Of a stretch of 64,000 bases of DNA, positions 1 to 9,079 are shown one piece after another. The translations under genes and the position numbers were made by a program. This stretch comes from Dendrolimus kikuchii (Eukaryota; Arthropoda; Insecta; Lepidoptera; Lasiocampidae): NCBI GenBank assembly GCA_019925095.2, contig CM034405.1, positions 11,480,401 through 11,544,400 of the forward strand. Reading direction: 5' to 3'. Each line of letters begins with the position of its first letter. The first letter of the stretch is position 1. The notes under the pieces are model-generated. The model was given only the letters and a program-made list of their open reading frames with translations, made no database searches and had not been told where the DNA came from.

Positions 1-94
1 CATATATTCCTCGAGCCATGTCCCATACACGTTATTATATTTAGGAATAATATATTTACATGCGCCAGATCTCGGTCCCATGTTGTTAGATTAG

Positions 95-310
95 AGAGTC
101 AATGAGATCGATGATTAAACATAGGTTAATTTAGACCAATTTGGACAGAAATAACACTAATAATAATATTATTAAACTAAAACAGTGAAAAACTGAAAGT
201 GATACTTAAGAAGTTTATTTTGAATTATAATATATTGACGGATGTAGGCTAAAGAAATTATATTTGTAGTAATAAAAGTTAGAGAAGAATTATCTCTGAG
301 AATATTCTCT
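95..310 (+). repeat. Unclassified repeat R1, copy 1, left part
   Basis: This stretch aligns with 37121-37381: both share AGAGAGTCAAT, GATTAAACATA, TTGACGGATGTAGGCTAAAG and AATAAAAGTTA in the same order. The repeat continues after an insertion at 987-1030 (AAGTTTCACTTCTACTGCGTG). A third, partial copy is on the minus strand at 35491-35540. Length (about 260 bp uninterrupted), TG-like start and CACA-like end suggest a solo LTR, but no clean target duplication was found, so the class is open. Bases 1-94 show nothing I recognise. Confidence 0.6.
301..310 (+). repeat. Target-site duplication, left (AATATTCTCT)
   Basis: AATATTCTCT at 301-310 is repeated exactly at 977-986 and brackets the RTE-like insertion. 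The uninterrupted relative near 37333-37349 has one such segment only. Confidence 0.75.
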
Positions 311-976
311 GAGAATATATTGTATATCTTGGATGTGCTTTTAGCAGGGATGGAAGGTACACCGCTGATATAGAAAGAAGAGTGAATTTGGGGAATAGTT
401 TGAATGGAGCGTTAGGTAAACTTCTAGGCGCTAAGAACCTCAGCCAGAAGGCCCAGCTCGCCATACACAACGTAGTGCTGGTACCTACGCTCACGTATGG
501 AAGCGAGAGTTGGGTATGGAAGAGAGAGCATGAAAGTAGAGTAAACGCGGTTGAGATGCGAGCACTGGGCAAAATCTGCGGAGTGACGCTCGCGGACCGC
601 GTTCGTAATACCGAAGTAAGAAAGAGAGTTGGTCTGAAAGAAAGTGTCGGGGTGAAGGTAAGGAAAGGAATGCTCTGGTGGTTCGGGCATGTGGAAAGAA
701 TGCATGATGAAAGAATGACTAAACAGATATACAATGCAAAAGTGGATGGATGCAGAAGTCGTGGAAGGCCACGACACACCTTCCATGATCAAATTGATCG
801 TGTACTAGCGGAGGGTGATGTCAGGAGCCTTAAGAACAGACGAGCGTGCATGACAAGAGTTATGAATGTCAAAGAAGCAAGTGAGGTGTGTAAGAATGGG
901 CCTAAATGGCGCTCTATTGTACGTGCCTACCCCGCAAGGGAACTGGCGTGAAGTTATTGTATGTATGTATGTATGT
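311..976 (+). mobile_element. RTE-like LINE fragment, 3' end, copy A
   Basis: This is a 5'-truncated non-LTR retrotransposon. An open frame from 313 to the TGA at 949-951 encodes the C-terminal part of a reverse transcriptase ORF: YLGCAFSRDG, LTYGSESW, WFGHVERMHDER and RSRGRPRHTF are the recognisable blocks. The polymerase active site itself is missing, so the fragment is dead. The 3' UTR is only about ten bases and ends in (ATGT)n, as in RTE-clade elements; the clade assignment is inference. Four relatives lie at 35650, 38784, 42481 and 44299, all minus strand and very similar. A 10-bp target-site duplication brackets it. Confidence 0.8.
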
Positions 977-986
977 AATATTCTCT

Positions 987-1030
987 AAAGTTTCACTTCT
1001 ACTGCGTGTGAACTGTATACACACAATTTT
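987..1030 (+). repeat. Unclassified repeat R1, copy 1, right part
   Basis: The sequence AAGTTTCACTTCTACTGCGTG continues the repeat broken by the RTE-like insertion; the same string follows directly in the uninterrupted copy near 37350. Confidence 0.6.
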
Positions 1031-1743
1031 GTTTTATATATATTCCCTTAATTTTGTTTTCTATTTGTTTTATATGTTTGATTATTTAATATCTTACACA
1101 TTATGTGGTTACCATCATATATTTCATAAATTACCGTACTTTTTGTAATATTTATCTGCTATCTAATCTAAGAGTTTTATATCTAAGAGTATCTATAGGC
1201 TTTAAAGTTTCACTAGCACTACTTACATAACTAGGTATAGAATATTACAAAAAGAAATTGAAAGAATTCCACCGTGTTGTTAATGTTGCTACCCTCAATG
1301 GCCGCTAAGTGCAAAATAATGTGATTGCTATACTCACGTGTTGTGTGTAATATTTGAGTAAATATGCCCCTTGATTACGTACAATCGTGTTATCGCTTTG
1401 TTACGACCTCCACGACCGAAAAACGTGTGGCCCGTGATTAGATTATTTATTTTGGGCAAACAAAAACACATATTGCTTGGATTATTTGAATTTTCACGCT
1501 GTTATAGAACGGATTTTTATCTGAAATATTGTCACTTTCTCATCCTGTTCTAAGTTTATGTATTCGTTACAACGATTTTGTTTGAAAGATAAAAATACTC
1601 GTTCCTGTTATTTGCCTACATAAGCAAAAAACTCATGATCAAAATGAATAAATACCCTAGGTCTCGTTGAAAGCTAAGCAATTTTCGTTGAAAGTATTTT
1701 AACTTTAATCTTTTTTAGAACGTCGCACTTCATACTTTAAAAA
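1031..1743. other. AT-rich stretch without recognised gene
   Basis: No coding region or known repeat was recognised. The bases next to 1743 must include the short 3' UTR of the minus-strand LINE that ends at 1744, but no poly(A) tail, simple repeat or target duplication marks its end clearly. Confidence 0.5.
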
Positions 1744-4700
1744 CTAAATGGGGCTACAATGTTTTACAATTTTGGAAGCTAATACTTTGCCAATTATTGG
1801 TTGGTTGCCATCGACGGCCACGGTAACCTGACATCTGCCTTTTGCGATTTCCAGAGAGGTGTCACCAACGCGCTGCCGGCCTCGAAGAAATTTTATGACA
1901 CCCTTTTTAAAAAACCCCATGTTGTAGCGCTGTGGGAAAACCTCGGCTGGGAGCTCATTCCAAATCCCCACGGTACGCAAGAGAAACGTTCTAGAGAACC
2001 GTTGCGTACAAGAGCGAAGCGGCTCAAGGTAGTGGGGATGAACTCCCAGCCGATGGCGTGCGGTGCGGTGGTAAAAAGAAGACGAAGGCACCATTCTGAA
2101 CAGTTCCTCGGAACACTCTCCGTTGTATAGTCGGTAGAATACGCAGAGAGACGCGAAGTCTCTCCGAAGGCCAAGCGTATCTAAACCGTCTGTGAGTATG
2201 GGATCGTCAACAATGCGAGCGGCTCGACGTTGAATACTGTCCAGGGGGTTTAGCTGGTAGGCGGGTGCCCCGGCCCACAAGTGTGAGCAGTACTCCATAT
2301 GCGGCCTCACCTGGGCTTTGTAAAGCACAAGGCGTTGCCGCGGAGTGAAATACTGCTTGGACCGGTTTAGCACTCCCAGCTTCTTGGAGGCAAGTTTTGC
2401 CTTGACTTCAAGGTGGCCCCTGAACTGTATATCGTTTGCAATGTCGACACCAAGGATCCCAATACTCTTAGAGGTGGTAAGGGGTGTTCCTTGGAACTGA
2501 AGCGCATGTACGAAAGGGGTTTTCTTGGCAGAGAATACGCAGACCTGTGTCTTTGTAGGGTTGAATTGGACAAGGTTTTGTCTTCCCCACTCGGAGACTC
2601 TCTCTAAGGAGTTCTCTATCTTAGACACAATTCTAACCCGACTTTCCTCCACAAATGATCGAGGGACGTTTGCACGTCCAGAGTAATGTGCGTCGCCGGT
2701 GCTGTCATCCGCATAACAATGAATGCCGTCAATGGACAGCATATCATTGATATGCAAAATGAACAGCGTCGGCGACAGCACACAACCCTGGGGCACACCA
2801 GCATTGATGGGCTTGATGCTAGAGCAGCAACCGTCGACAACGACTTGTATGCTGCGGCCATCAAGAAAGCTGGATAGCCAGGTGCAAAGTCCCTCGGGTA
2901 TCCCGTAAGATGGTAGCTTTGACAGAAGAGCCCTGTGCCAGACCCGATCGAAGGCCTTAGCAATATCTAGGCTGACAGCCAGAGCTTCCCCTTTGCTCTC
3001 AATGGCTTCAGCCCAACGGTGGGTCAGGTACACCAGAAGATCCCCAGCGGAGCGACCATGGCGGAAGCCATATTGCCGGTCATTTAAGAGCTGGGAATCT
3101 TCAAGGTACCCCAAGAGCTGCACGTTGATAATTCGCTCCATCACCTTTGAAAGCAAAGAGGTTATTGCTATAGGCCTATAATTCGATGGGTCCGTTCGGT
3201 CACCTTTTTTGGGGATGGGGTGAACATGGGCGATCTTCCACGAAGCGGGGACACAACCACTGCGGTAGGAGAGAGTAAAAAGTCGGGCAAGGACTGGAGA
3301 CAGCTCAGCTGAACACGTCTGCAACACAATTGCTGGTATGCCATCTGGACCGGATGACTTCTTGACGTCGAGGGAGCGGAGGGCACGCCGGACTACTTTC
3401 TGAGTAAAGCGAATCTCCGGCATGCTGGACTCACACCCAGGGATCGTAGGTGGAGTTTCTCCCCCGTCGTCAAGAGTCGAATTGGCCGCAAAGATTTCGC
3501 CCAGAAGATCGGCTTTATCCTTGGCGGCGTGTGCCAGACGGTTGTCCGCTGTGCGCAGAGCTGGAAGAGACGCGTGACAAAAGTTTCCCTCGACAGATTT
3601 GGCGAGGGCCCAAAAAGCTCTACTCCCGGAGGGGTAGCTTGAGAGGCGCTCGCCAATTCTGCCGATGTGATCGAATTTTGCTCTCGCGAGCTGCTTTTTG
3701 AGGAACCTGGAGGCAGCGTTGTATCTCTTTTTCAGGTCGGTAGTACTTGGATCTTGACGAGCCCGCGCTATGGTCCAGGCCCGACAAGCCTGTTGCTTCA
3801 GCTTTACAGCTTCAGCGCTAGGCTTGTCGAACCATGGTTTACTCTTACCACCAATGGGTACTGTTGAGTTTGGAATGAAACATTCCATTCCCTGCAGCAC
3901 CACATCGGCGATCGAGTTTGCGCATGCATCAAGATCTTCCGACGAGAAACACAACTGCCTCCATGGGTAGGATGCATAAAATTCACGCAGTCCATCCCAA
4001 TCTGCTGACCTGTATCGCCACACCTTCCGTCGTCCAGCGGGGCGAGCCCGATCGGGAATAGGAAGGGGCACCAACGAAGATACCAGACAATGATCAGAAG
4101 TTCCTAATGGAGCTCTGATCGAGATCTGATAATTCTCCGGGTGTGTGGTCAACAGAAGGTCCAACAAAGAAGGCTCATGATCCACTCTATCCGGTATACG
4201 GGTAAACCCCGTGACCACCTGGGTAAATCCATGGGCGAGAGCAAAATCATAGGCAGTAGTCCCTGGCAAATCAGTCCTCGGGGAACCCAACCACTCAGCG
4301 TGATGAGCATTAAAGTCCCCGAGAATGACTACCTCTGCTGCTGAAGGGTACTGCCCGAAAACCTTGTCAGTTGCCTCTTGGACGCGTTCAAAAAAGCGAG
4401 CTGTGTCAGTCCTTGCGCATTCTCTGCCATGGGACCGGTATAGGCACGCATAAATCCGGGTGGAACCACTGATATCCACGCGTACCCACATGATAGATAG
4501 GTCCCTATCTTCTAGGCCGTGAAGACGGCGACAGCAGATATCTTCCCGGACGTATACACATACCCCGGCTTTTGAAAGGAATAAGTGTTCCAGATTGTAG
4601 CCAGGGTAGTGAAGATATGATGTATCGGCCGGAGAAGAAATCTGTGTCTCCGTCAGGAACAATAAGGCCGGCTTTGCCGTCTCAAGGTGGTGATGGACGG

Positions 4701-4800
4701 CATTAAGATTAGCGTGAATGCCTCTGATATTGCAAAAGTCCACTTTGAGTGTGGAGTCAAAACCCGCTGTGGTACGTTTATTGTTCTTTGTTCGGCTCAT
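1744..4800 (-). CDS. LINE-A ORF: endonuclease-reverse transcriptase, Jockey/CR1 type
   Basis: This 1018-residue open frame has no internal stop. An apurinic-type endonuclease fills the first 240 residues: N24 in CNIRG, E51 in LTET, the GDFNAHH block near residue 162 and the SDH near 234 are the expected catalytic positions. The reverse transcriptase follows, with KKSSGPDGIP, SNYRPIAITSLLSK, the motif A aspartates in SLDIAKAFDRVWH, AGVPQGCVLSPTLF, and YADD. The C-terminal part (MEYCSHLWAGAP, LWNxLP-like GIWNELPAEVFP, GFFKKGVIKFL) is typical of the Jockey/CR1 group. The ATG follows directly on a GC-rich leader. No ORF1 (gag-like) frame was found upstream, which is unusual for this group. It nicks target DNA and copies its own RNA; all key residues seen are present, so activity is possible. 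Confidence 0.92.
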   Translation of the reverse strand: MSRTKNNKRTTAGFDSTLKVDFCNIRGIHANLNAVHHHLETAKPALLFLTETQISSPADTSYLHYPGYNLEHLFLSKAGVCVYVREDICCRRLHGLEDRDLSIMWVRVDISGSTRIYACLYRSHGRECARTDTARFFERVQEATDKVFGQYPSAAEVVILGDFNAHHAEWLGSPRTDLPGTTAYDFALAHGFTQVVTGFTRIPDRVDHEPSLLDLLLTTHPENYQISIRAPLGTSDHCLVSSLVPLPIPDRARPAGRRKVWRYRSADWDGLREFYASYPWRQLCFSSEDLDACANSIADVVLQGMECFIPNSTVPIGGKSKPWFDKPSAEAVKLKQQACRAWTIARARQDPSTTDLKKRYNAASRFLKKQLARAKFDHIGRIGERLSSYPSGSRAFWALAKSVEGNFCHASLPALRTADNRLAHAAKDKADLLGEIFAANSTLDDGGETPPTIPGCESSMPEIRFTQKVVRRALRSLDVKKSSGPDGIPAIVLQTCSAELSPVLARLFTLSYRSGCVPASWKIAHVHPIPKKGDRTDPSNYRPIAITSLLSKVMERIINVQLLGYLEDSQLLNDRQYGFRHGRSAGDLLVYLTHRWAEAIESKGEALAVSLDIAKAFDRVWHRALLSKLPSYGIPEGLCTWLSSFLDGRSIQVVVDGCCSSIKPINAGVPQGCVLSPTLFILHINDMLSIDGIHCYADDSTGDAHYSGRANVPRSFVEESRVRIVSKIENSLERVSEWGRQNLVQFNPTKTQVCVFSAKKTPFVHALQFQGTPLTTSKSIGILGVDIANDIQFRGHLEVKAKLASKKLGVLNRSKQYFTPRQRLVLYKAQVRPHMEYCSHLWAGAPAYQLNPLDSIQRRAARIVDDPILTDGLDTLGLRRDFASLCVFYRLYNGECSEELFRMVPSSSFYHRTARHRLGVHPHYLEPLRSCTQRFSRTFLLRTVGIWNELPAEVFPQRYNMGFFKKGVIKFLRGRQRVGDTSLEIAKGRCQVTVAVDGNQPIIGKVLASKIVKHCSPI

Positions 4801-5391
4801 TAAGAATTAAATAAAAAGGGAAGTCAATGGAAGCTCTAAGGCGTCTGCGAAAAAAGGAAAAGAGAATAATATGTGCCTGTGCCAACCAAACCTACAGGTT
4901 GTGTGTTGAGCTGGTTCGGGGCACGGAAGGGCCCCCGATCCTCCCCGGAGAACATTGCCTGGCCACATCCGGTCACCATCCGGCACGACAATGCTCCCCA
5001 AGATTATGCGCCAGTTGGTGGGATCAGCCTCCATGGGACCGGTTAATCCGGGTTCGGGTCCCCTACTACCTGGCGGGCGGCCAGCGGTCAACCGTTTCAA
5101 CGGGTCTCCCTGACCCCCGACCCACCTCGTCACGCCCGCGAGGATGCAGTAGGCTTAAGCACATATCTGGTTCCAAATTTCGCAGACACAGTAGCGCTTC
5201 GGAGAGGGGGGACTGGAACCTGACCACTAATACCGGAACACAACTCAAGGCTGTTATGGCGGCATACTCTAGGCCAGGGGTGGTAGCAATCCAGGCGGAC
5301 AAAAGCCCTACCACCTAGCTGTGGGTTGTTTAGTCGCCTCTTACGACATGCCGCCCGGCCGCAGGAATTAGTATTCTTTCTCCGGTCAGAT
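4801..5391 (-). promoter_or_regulatory. GC-rich 5' leader of LINE-A
   Basis: This stretch lies directly upstream of the LINE-A start codon and is much richer in G and C than the surrounding DNA. Its outer part (about 5200-5385, minus strand) is the same sequence as the head of the short retroposons at 6949, 7531, 33141, 49141 and 54434 (TTCCTGCGGCCGGGCGGC, GTCGTAAGAGGCGAC, CCACAGCTAGGTGGTAGGG, TTGAGTTGTGTTCCGG). It is therefore probably the 5' end of the element and may contain its internal promoter. A weak frame of 108 codons (4807-5133) has no recognisable domain and I do not call it a gene. Confidence 0.65.
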
Positions 5392-6039
5392 GTATTTACT
5401 TGTCCGCTTAAAAATTAGCTAACCTGGCACACCTTCTATAGCTTAAAGGAATTCACGGAAACACTATTCGACCAATTTTTTAAGTTGAGAAAAAACCGGA
5501 TTTCTCTCAAAGCATTTTTCTAAGAAAACGCCTTAATGAGAAATGAGTGCGACGTTTAACACAGATACGTTACTAAATGCACAAGATATGTGCAAGGTAG
5601 AAGACACTTTAGATCCATCAGTGCAAGAAATGCTCCTGAGGAGACAAAGTAATTGTCTGGCAGCAAGCCAAGAGCGAATGCGGCGACTATAAAAATCCGT
5701 ATGTGATACCATGAAAGTATTTCACCTGTTTTAAAATTTTCTTGTTATATACTACTTAGCTTATTCAGTATCAATATACGGATACTTGACAAAATAATTT
5801 TCTATAGTTATGGTAACGTTAATATACCTATATGATTAAAGTATGTAACGTAGATTTGAACCCTGACCAGAAAGCATGTTTGTACAACTTTTCTAACATA
5901 ATGGACACCAGAGAAAAACATCGTAACAAAATTAGTATATCTATATAATCGATGTGTGAAAGAAACCTGTTCACCTTGGACAAGCGTGGCGAGTACACTG
6001 TGCGTTCTCCTATAAATCTATTGCATAACTTGATAATCT
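5392..6039. other. AT-rich stretch between LINE-A and an RT fragment
   Basis: Apart from the small open frame at 5543-5692 nothing was recognised here. Confidence 0.5.
5543..5692 (+). CDS. Small open frame of 49 codons, function unknown
   Basis: An ATG just after in-frame TAA/TGA stops opens a frame of 49 residues ending in TAA. The product is charged and helix-like (DPSVQEMLLRRQSNCLAA, SQERMRRL at the end) and unlike the low-complexity frames of the surrounding AT-rich DNA. It could be a short peptide gene, a first exon or a piece of a decayed transposon; no domain was recognised and there is no further evidence for expression. Confidence 0.2.
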   Translation: MSATFNTDTLLNAQDMCKVEDTLDPSVQEMLLRRQSNCLAASQERMRRL

Positions 6040-6315
6040 TCTAAGTCATTCCCTCACTGCTGATGATTGTGACTTTGATGGTAGAAAATAATTGCTCTCC
6101 TCCGCAGATACCAGTGTTGTGCGCGGTAAAGGGCCGAATTTATCAATGTGTTCAGTATTGGTCAATTCCATCTATTTGGATATTTACCACGAAGTTTCTT
6201 GAAATCTTCAATTTTTCCAATGATCACAAGTATTTCCACATTGTCTGGATTCTTGTGGACTATGTGGTCAAAGTACTTCAGTATACGATATCGGCATACT
6301 GCTGATAACCTCCCA
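6040..6315 (-). pseudogene. Decayed LINE reverse transcriptase C-terminus
   Basis: Read on the minus strand the sequence gives RRYRILKYFDHIVHKNPDN, VEILVIIGKIEDFKKL and, after a stop, a tail rich in HNH and Q. This matches the 'R..GHVVRKNPDNLE' plus 'GKIEGKRPRGRSPTRW' arrangement known at the C-terminus of insect LINE polyproteins. It contains stops and lacks the polymerase core. Confidence 0.6.
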
Positions 6316-6948
6316 ATCTCAAGTTCTTACAATATAGACGCGTGTCTCCGTAACTTAATAACACAACGCGTTAAAACTTGTAATAGCGTTTCTAAAGACA
6401 AGAAGCGCTAAGAAACTCCCTAGCAATACTCCTAGGTAACATTACCTTATATTACGATTTACTTTTTATGTACTTACATTAATAACGATTACTTTTATTA
6501 CTTTAGCTCTCAGTTTAATATTGCAGTGGTAAATCCGCAAAGTACAGTCAGAGCGAAAATATCGTTTGGAGCTGAGCTTATATTAAAATTTGTACTAACC
6601 GCTAGTCTGAACTGGAGTTAATTAATTACATATTAGCCAAGCGGTAATTATGTACTCAACGTGCCACCAATGCAAGTAATAATGACCTAGTTTTTGCGTC
6701 AAGCACTTTTGCAAACTACTGTATGTTGTGCACGGCGCTTAAAACCGAAAATTTATTAAAATTTATAACTTTGCCAGGTTAAAATTCAAATTTGCAAGGA
6801 TTTAGTTATAGTTTATACATTACAATGTTTTTCATTCGTTCAATATGTAAATAAATTTAGGTTTTGTTTTTAAATTTTTACTTTAGTTTTGCCTGTTTAT
6901 TAATTTAAAAACATACAACTGAAGAAGTACTTATATAGTGTAAAATTA
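6316..6948. other. AT-rich stretch, nothing recognised
   Basis: No convincing open frame, RNA gene or repeat was seen here. Confidence 0.5.
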
Positions 6949-7259
6949 TCCGTGCAGGAACGGAGAAAAAATACAATTTCCTGCGGCCGGACGGCCTGTC
7001 ATAAGAAGCGACAAAACAACCCACAGCTAGGTGGTAGGGTATTTGCTCGACTGGATGGCGACCACCCCTGGTCTAGAGTATACCGCCATAACAACCTTGT
7101 GTTGTGTTCCGGAATTAGTGACCAGGTTCTAGTCTCCTTTAAGAGAGCAGCAGCGCATTTGTAGCACCTTTAGTATTGCAAATATCCATAGACGATGGTA
7201 ACCGCTTCCCATTAAGTGGGCCGTCTGCCTGTCTGCTGAACTACTGCAATAAAAAAAAA
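6949..7259 (+). repeat. Short retroposon (LINE 5' leader + LINE 3' end), copy 1
   Basis: This 310-bp unit starts TCCGTGCAGGAACGGAG and ends CTGAACTACTGCAATAAAAAA. Its first two thirds match the LINE-A 5' leader (5200-5385 minus). Its last third (GCAAATATCCATAGACGATGG, GGGCCGTCTGCCTGTCTGC) matches the 3' end of a Jockey-type LINE, as in the fragment at 21465-21600. It has no coding capacity and an A-rich tail, as expected of a non-autonomous retroposon moved by a LINE. Confidence 0.85.
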
Positions 7260-7282
7260 TATATTTCTAAGTATTTATTTTC

Positions 7283-7410
7283 CTTAAACCGATATTGGAA
7301 GGGTCATTTCTGTCGTTCAATTTGGTTGAATCAACTAAAGTGATACATCTAAAGATACACTTTAATCGTTCGATGCCATTAAATACCGTCATGTCCTTTC
7401 AGTTATGTAT
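7283..7410. repeat. Inverted-repeat element IR-1, left arm
   Basis: The reverse complement aligns with 7975-8105 (CCAAATTGAA, CAGAAATGA, AATATCGG). The same family forms the 20345-20925 foldback. Confidence 0.65.
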
Positions 7411-7530
7411 CTTACAGCCAAACTGATTCAATTTCGTTGATCCGCCTAATATCAGCATTAGCAATTAACTTCTTTTTTGAGTGATTTATATTATTTTACT
7501 AACTACTAGTTAACTTGAGTGGAAAAAACA

Positions 7531-7800
7531 TCCGTGCAGGAACGCAGATTTAATACAATTTCCTGCGGCCGGGCGGCCTGTCGTAAGAGGCGACTAAGCA
7601 ACCCCCAGCTAGGTGGTAGGGTATTTGCCCGTCTGAATGGCTACGCTCAGTTATGTTCCGGCATTAGTGGCCAGGTTCTAGTCTTCTTTACGAGAGCAGC
7701 AGCGGATTTGTAGCAGCTTTGATGTTGCAAATGTACGCGACGGTAACCAATTTATATTAGGGCCGTCTGCCTGTCTGCTGAACTCGTGCAATAAAAAAAA
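7531..7800 (+). repeat. Short retroposon, copy 2, internally shortened
   Basis: It has the same head and tail as copy 1, but about 28 bases around the CCACCCCTGGTCTAGAGTAT segment are missing. It lies between the two arms of the IR-1 element and so is probably the younger insertion. Confidence 0.85.
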
Positions 7801-7959
7801 CCCATACTTAACTTGAAAATGTATTTCCAAACGATGATAAGAACTTAACTCGCCACTATTGCAATTTAACTAAGTACTTAACTAATGCAAATAGAAATAA
7901 ATCAGGGTTTATTCTTTGTTAGACTGTAGAAAAAATAAATTTTTGGAATCATATTAGAC

Positions 7960-8105
7960 GGCTTAGGAAAGGCACGGGACTAAATGAACACGACTGTATT
8001 CAATAACATTGAATGATTTAAGTTTATGTTTATAGGGATCATTTTGGTTGATTTATCCAAATTGAAAGGCAGAAATGAACCGTCTAATATCGGCTTTAGA
8101 CTTAG
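7960..8105. repeat. Inverted-repeat element IR-1, right arm
   Basis: It pairs with 7283-7410 and is similar in direct orientation to 20806-20920 (GTATTCAAT..CAT.GAATGATT, AATATCGGCTT). Confidence 0.65.
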
Positions 8106-8289
8106 TTGTAAATCTACATTAGTAAATCTAAAGAGTTTGTGACTTTAAAATAAATGTCAAAGTGTAAATGAAAACTGTTATTTATACGATATCTAATCCT
8201 AAATAACCGTTCTTAAAAAAAAATCCACTGTCTGTTTGAATTTTTTCTCGAATAGTTCTGAAACGGATGAACGAATCTAGTAAAATCTT

Positions 8290-8607
8290 TATGAATTACA
8301 AAAAAATTAGATTGGTATTCAATTTTTTTAAATCTGGTTATTTTAAATAACTTAAAAAAAAATCATGAGTGATACCTAAGATATTAGGTAGCGCAGTTTT
8401 TAAGTCTAAGACATTGCTGTTGAGCAGCGAAAACCGCATCAAAATCAGGCCCAGTAGTTTTTACGTGAATGTCGAACAAACAGACAATAATTCTATAAAA
8501 AGTTGTATCGTGTTCTCCATCATTTATATAGTGTTTCCCTGTTGTTGTTTTTTCAATAACTTCCATGTACAGGCACGGCATTTTTTTTTTTTTTTATAAT
8601 ATATACA
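8290..8607 (-). mobile_element. Helitron-like element, partial (family H2)
   Basis: The sequence contains TTTTAAGTCTAAG, CAGCGAAAACCGCATC, GGCCCAGTAGTTTTTACGTG, GTGTTCTCCATC and GGCACGGCATTTT in the same order as the elements at 27593, 55641, 58300 and 45549. The CTAG end is not preserved. The stretch 8106-8289 is AT-rich with no clear feature. Confidence 0.6.
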
Positions 8608-8815
8608 TTTTCGTTTATGTCTCAATTCAATATCTGACAAGTGATTTAAAAGAAGAAAGAAAGAATTGTTGTATATAGGACAAATTAGCGCTTTAACAGT
8701 ACTGAGAAAAATAAAATAAAGGAAACAATATAAGTCCTAAAATTCGACCCAGACAGCGTAATGCTAGCTAGCAGTTGGAGTCACAGAGGACAATACAACA
8801 CAAATAATTTGTGGT
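8608..8815. other. Stretch downstream of LINE-B, nothing recognised
   Basis: AT-rich sequence with no recognised gene or repeat; the 3' border of LINE-B is somewhere near its right edge. Confidence 0.4.
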
Positions 8816-9079
8816 GTTATATTAATAAAACATTTATTTTCTTTACTATGTCTTGAATTTCACAGGTTTTTATATATTTACATTTATAGGACTATCAGCT
8901 ATTCACATTGTAATAATAACACATTAGTGATAGTGAGCTATTAACAAGTCACCACAGATAGAAATAAATTAAGATATCTAATCAGAGATCAGAGAACTAA
9001 AAACAAAGAGAGAGAAAAAAAAGTAATTTAAACATGAAAAAAGAAATCTAACACCCTAAGAAAACCTGCTCATTACACA

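Noticed and set aside
1801..4344. Many plus-strand frames opposite LINE-A
   Set aside because: They are antisense shadows of the long minus-strand ORF.
4807..5133. 108-codon frame upstream of LINE-A as a possible ORF1
   Set aside because: It has no zinc knuckle, coiled coil or other ORF1 feature, is Gly/Pro-rich because of base composition, and most of it lies within the leader.
1719..5557. AACGTCGCACT (near 1720) and AGTGCGACGTT (near 5546) flanking LINE-A as inverted ends
   Set aside because: LINEs have direct target duplications, not inverted ends, and an 11-base inverted match by itself can be chance.
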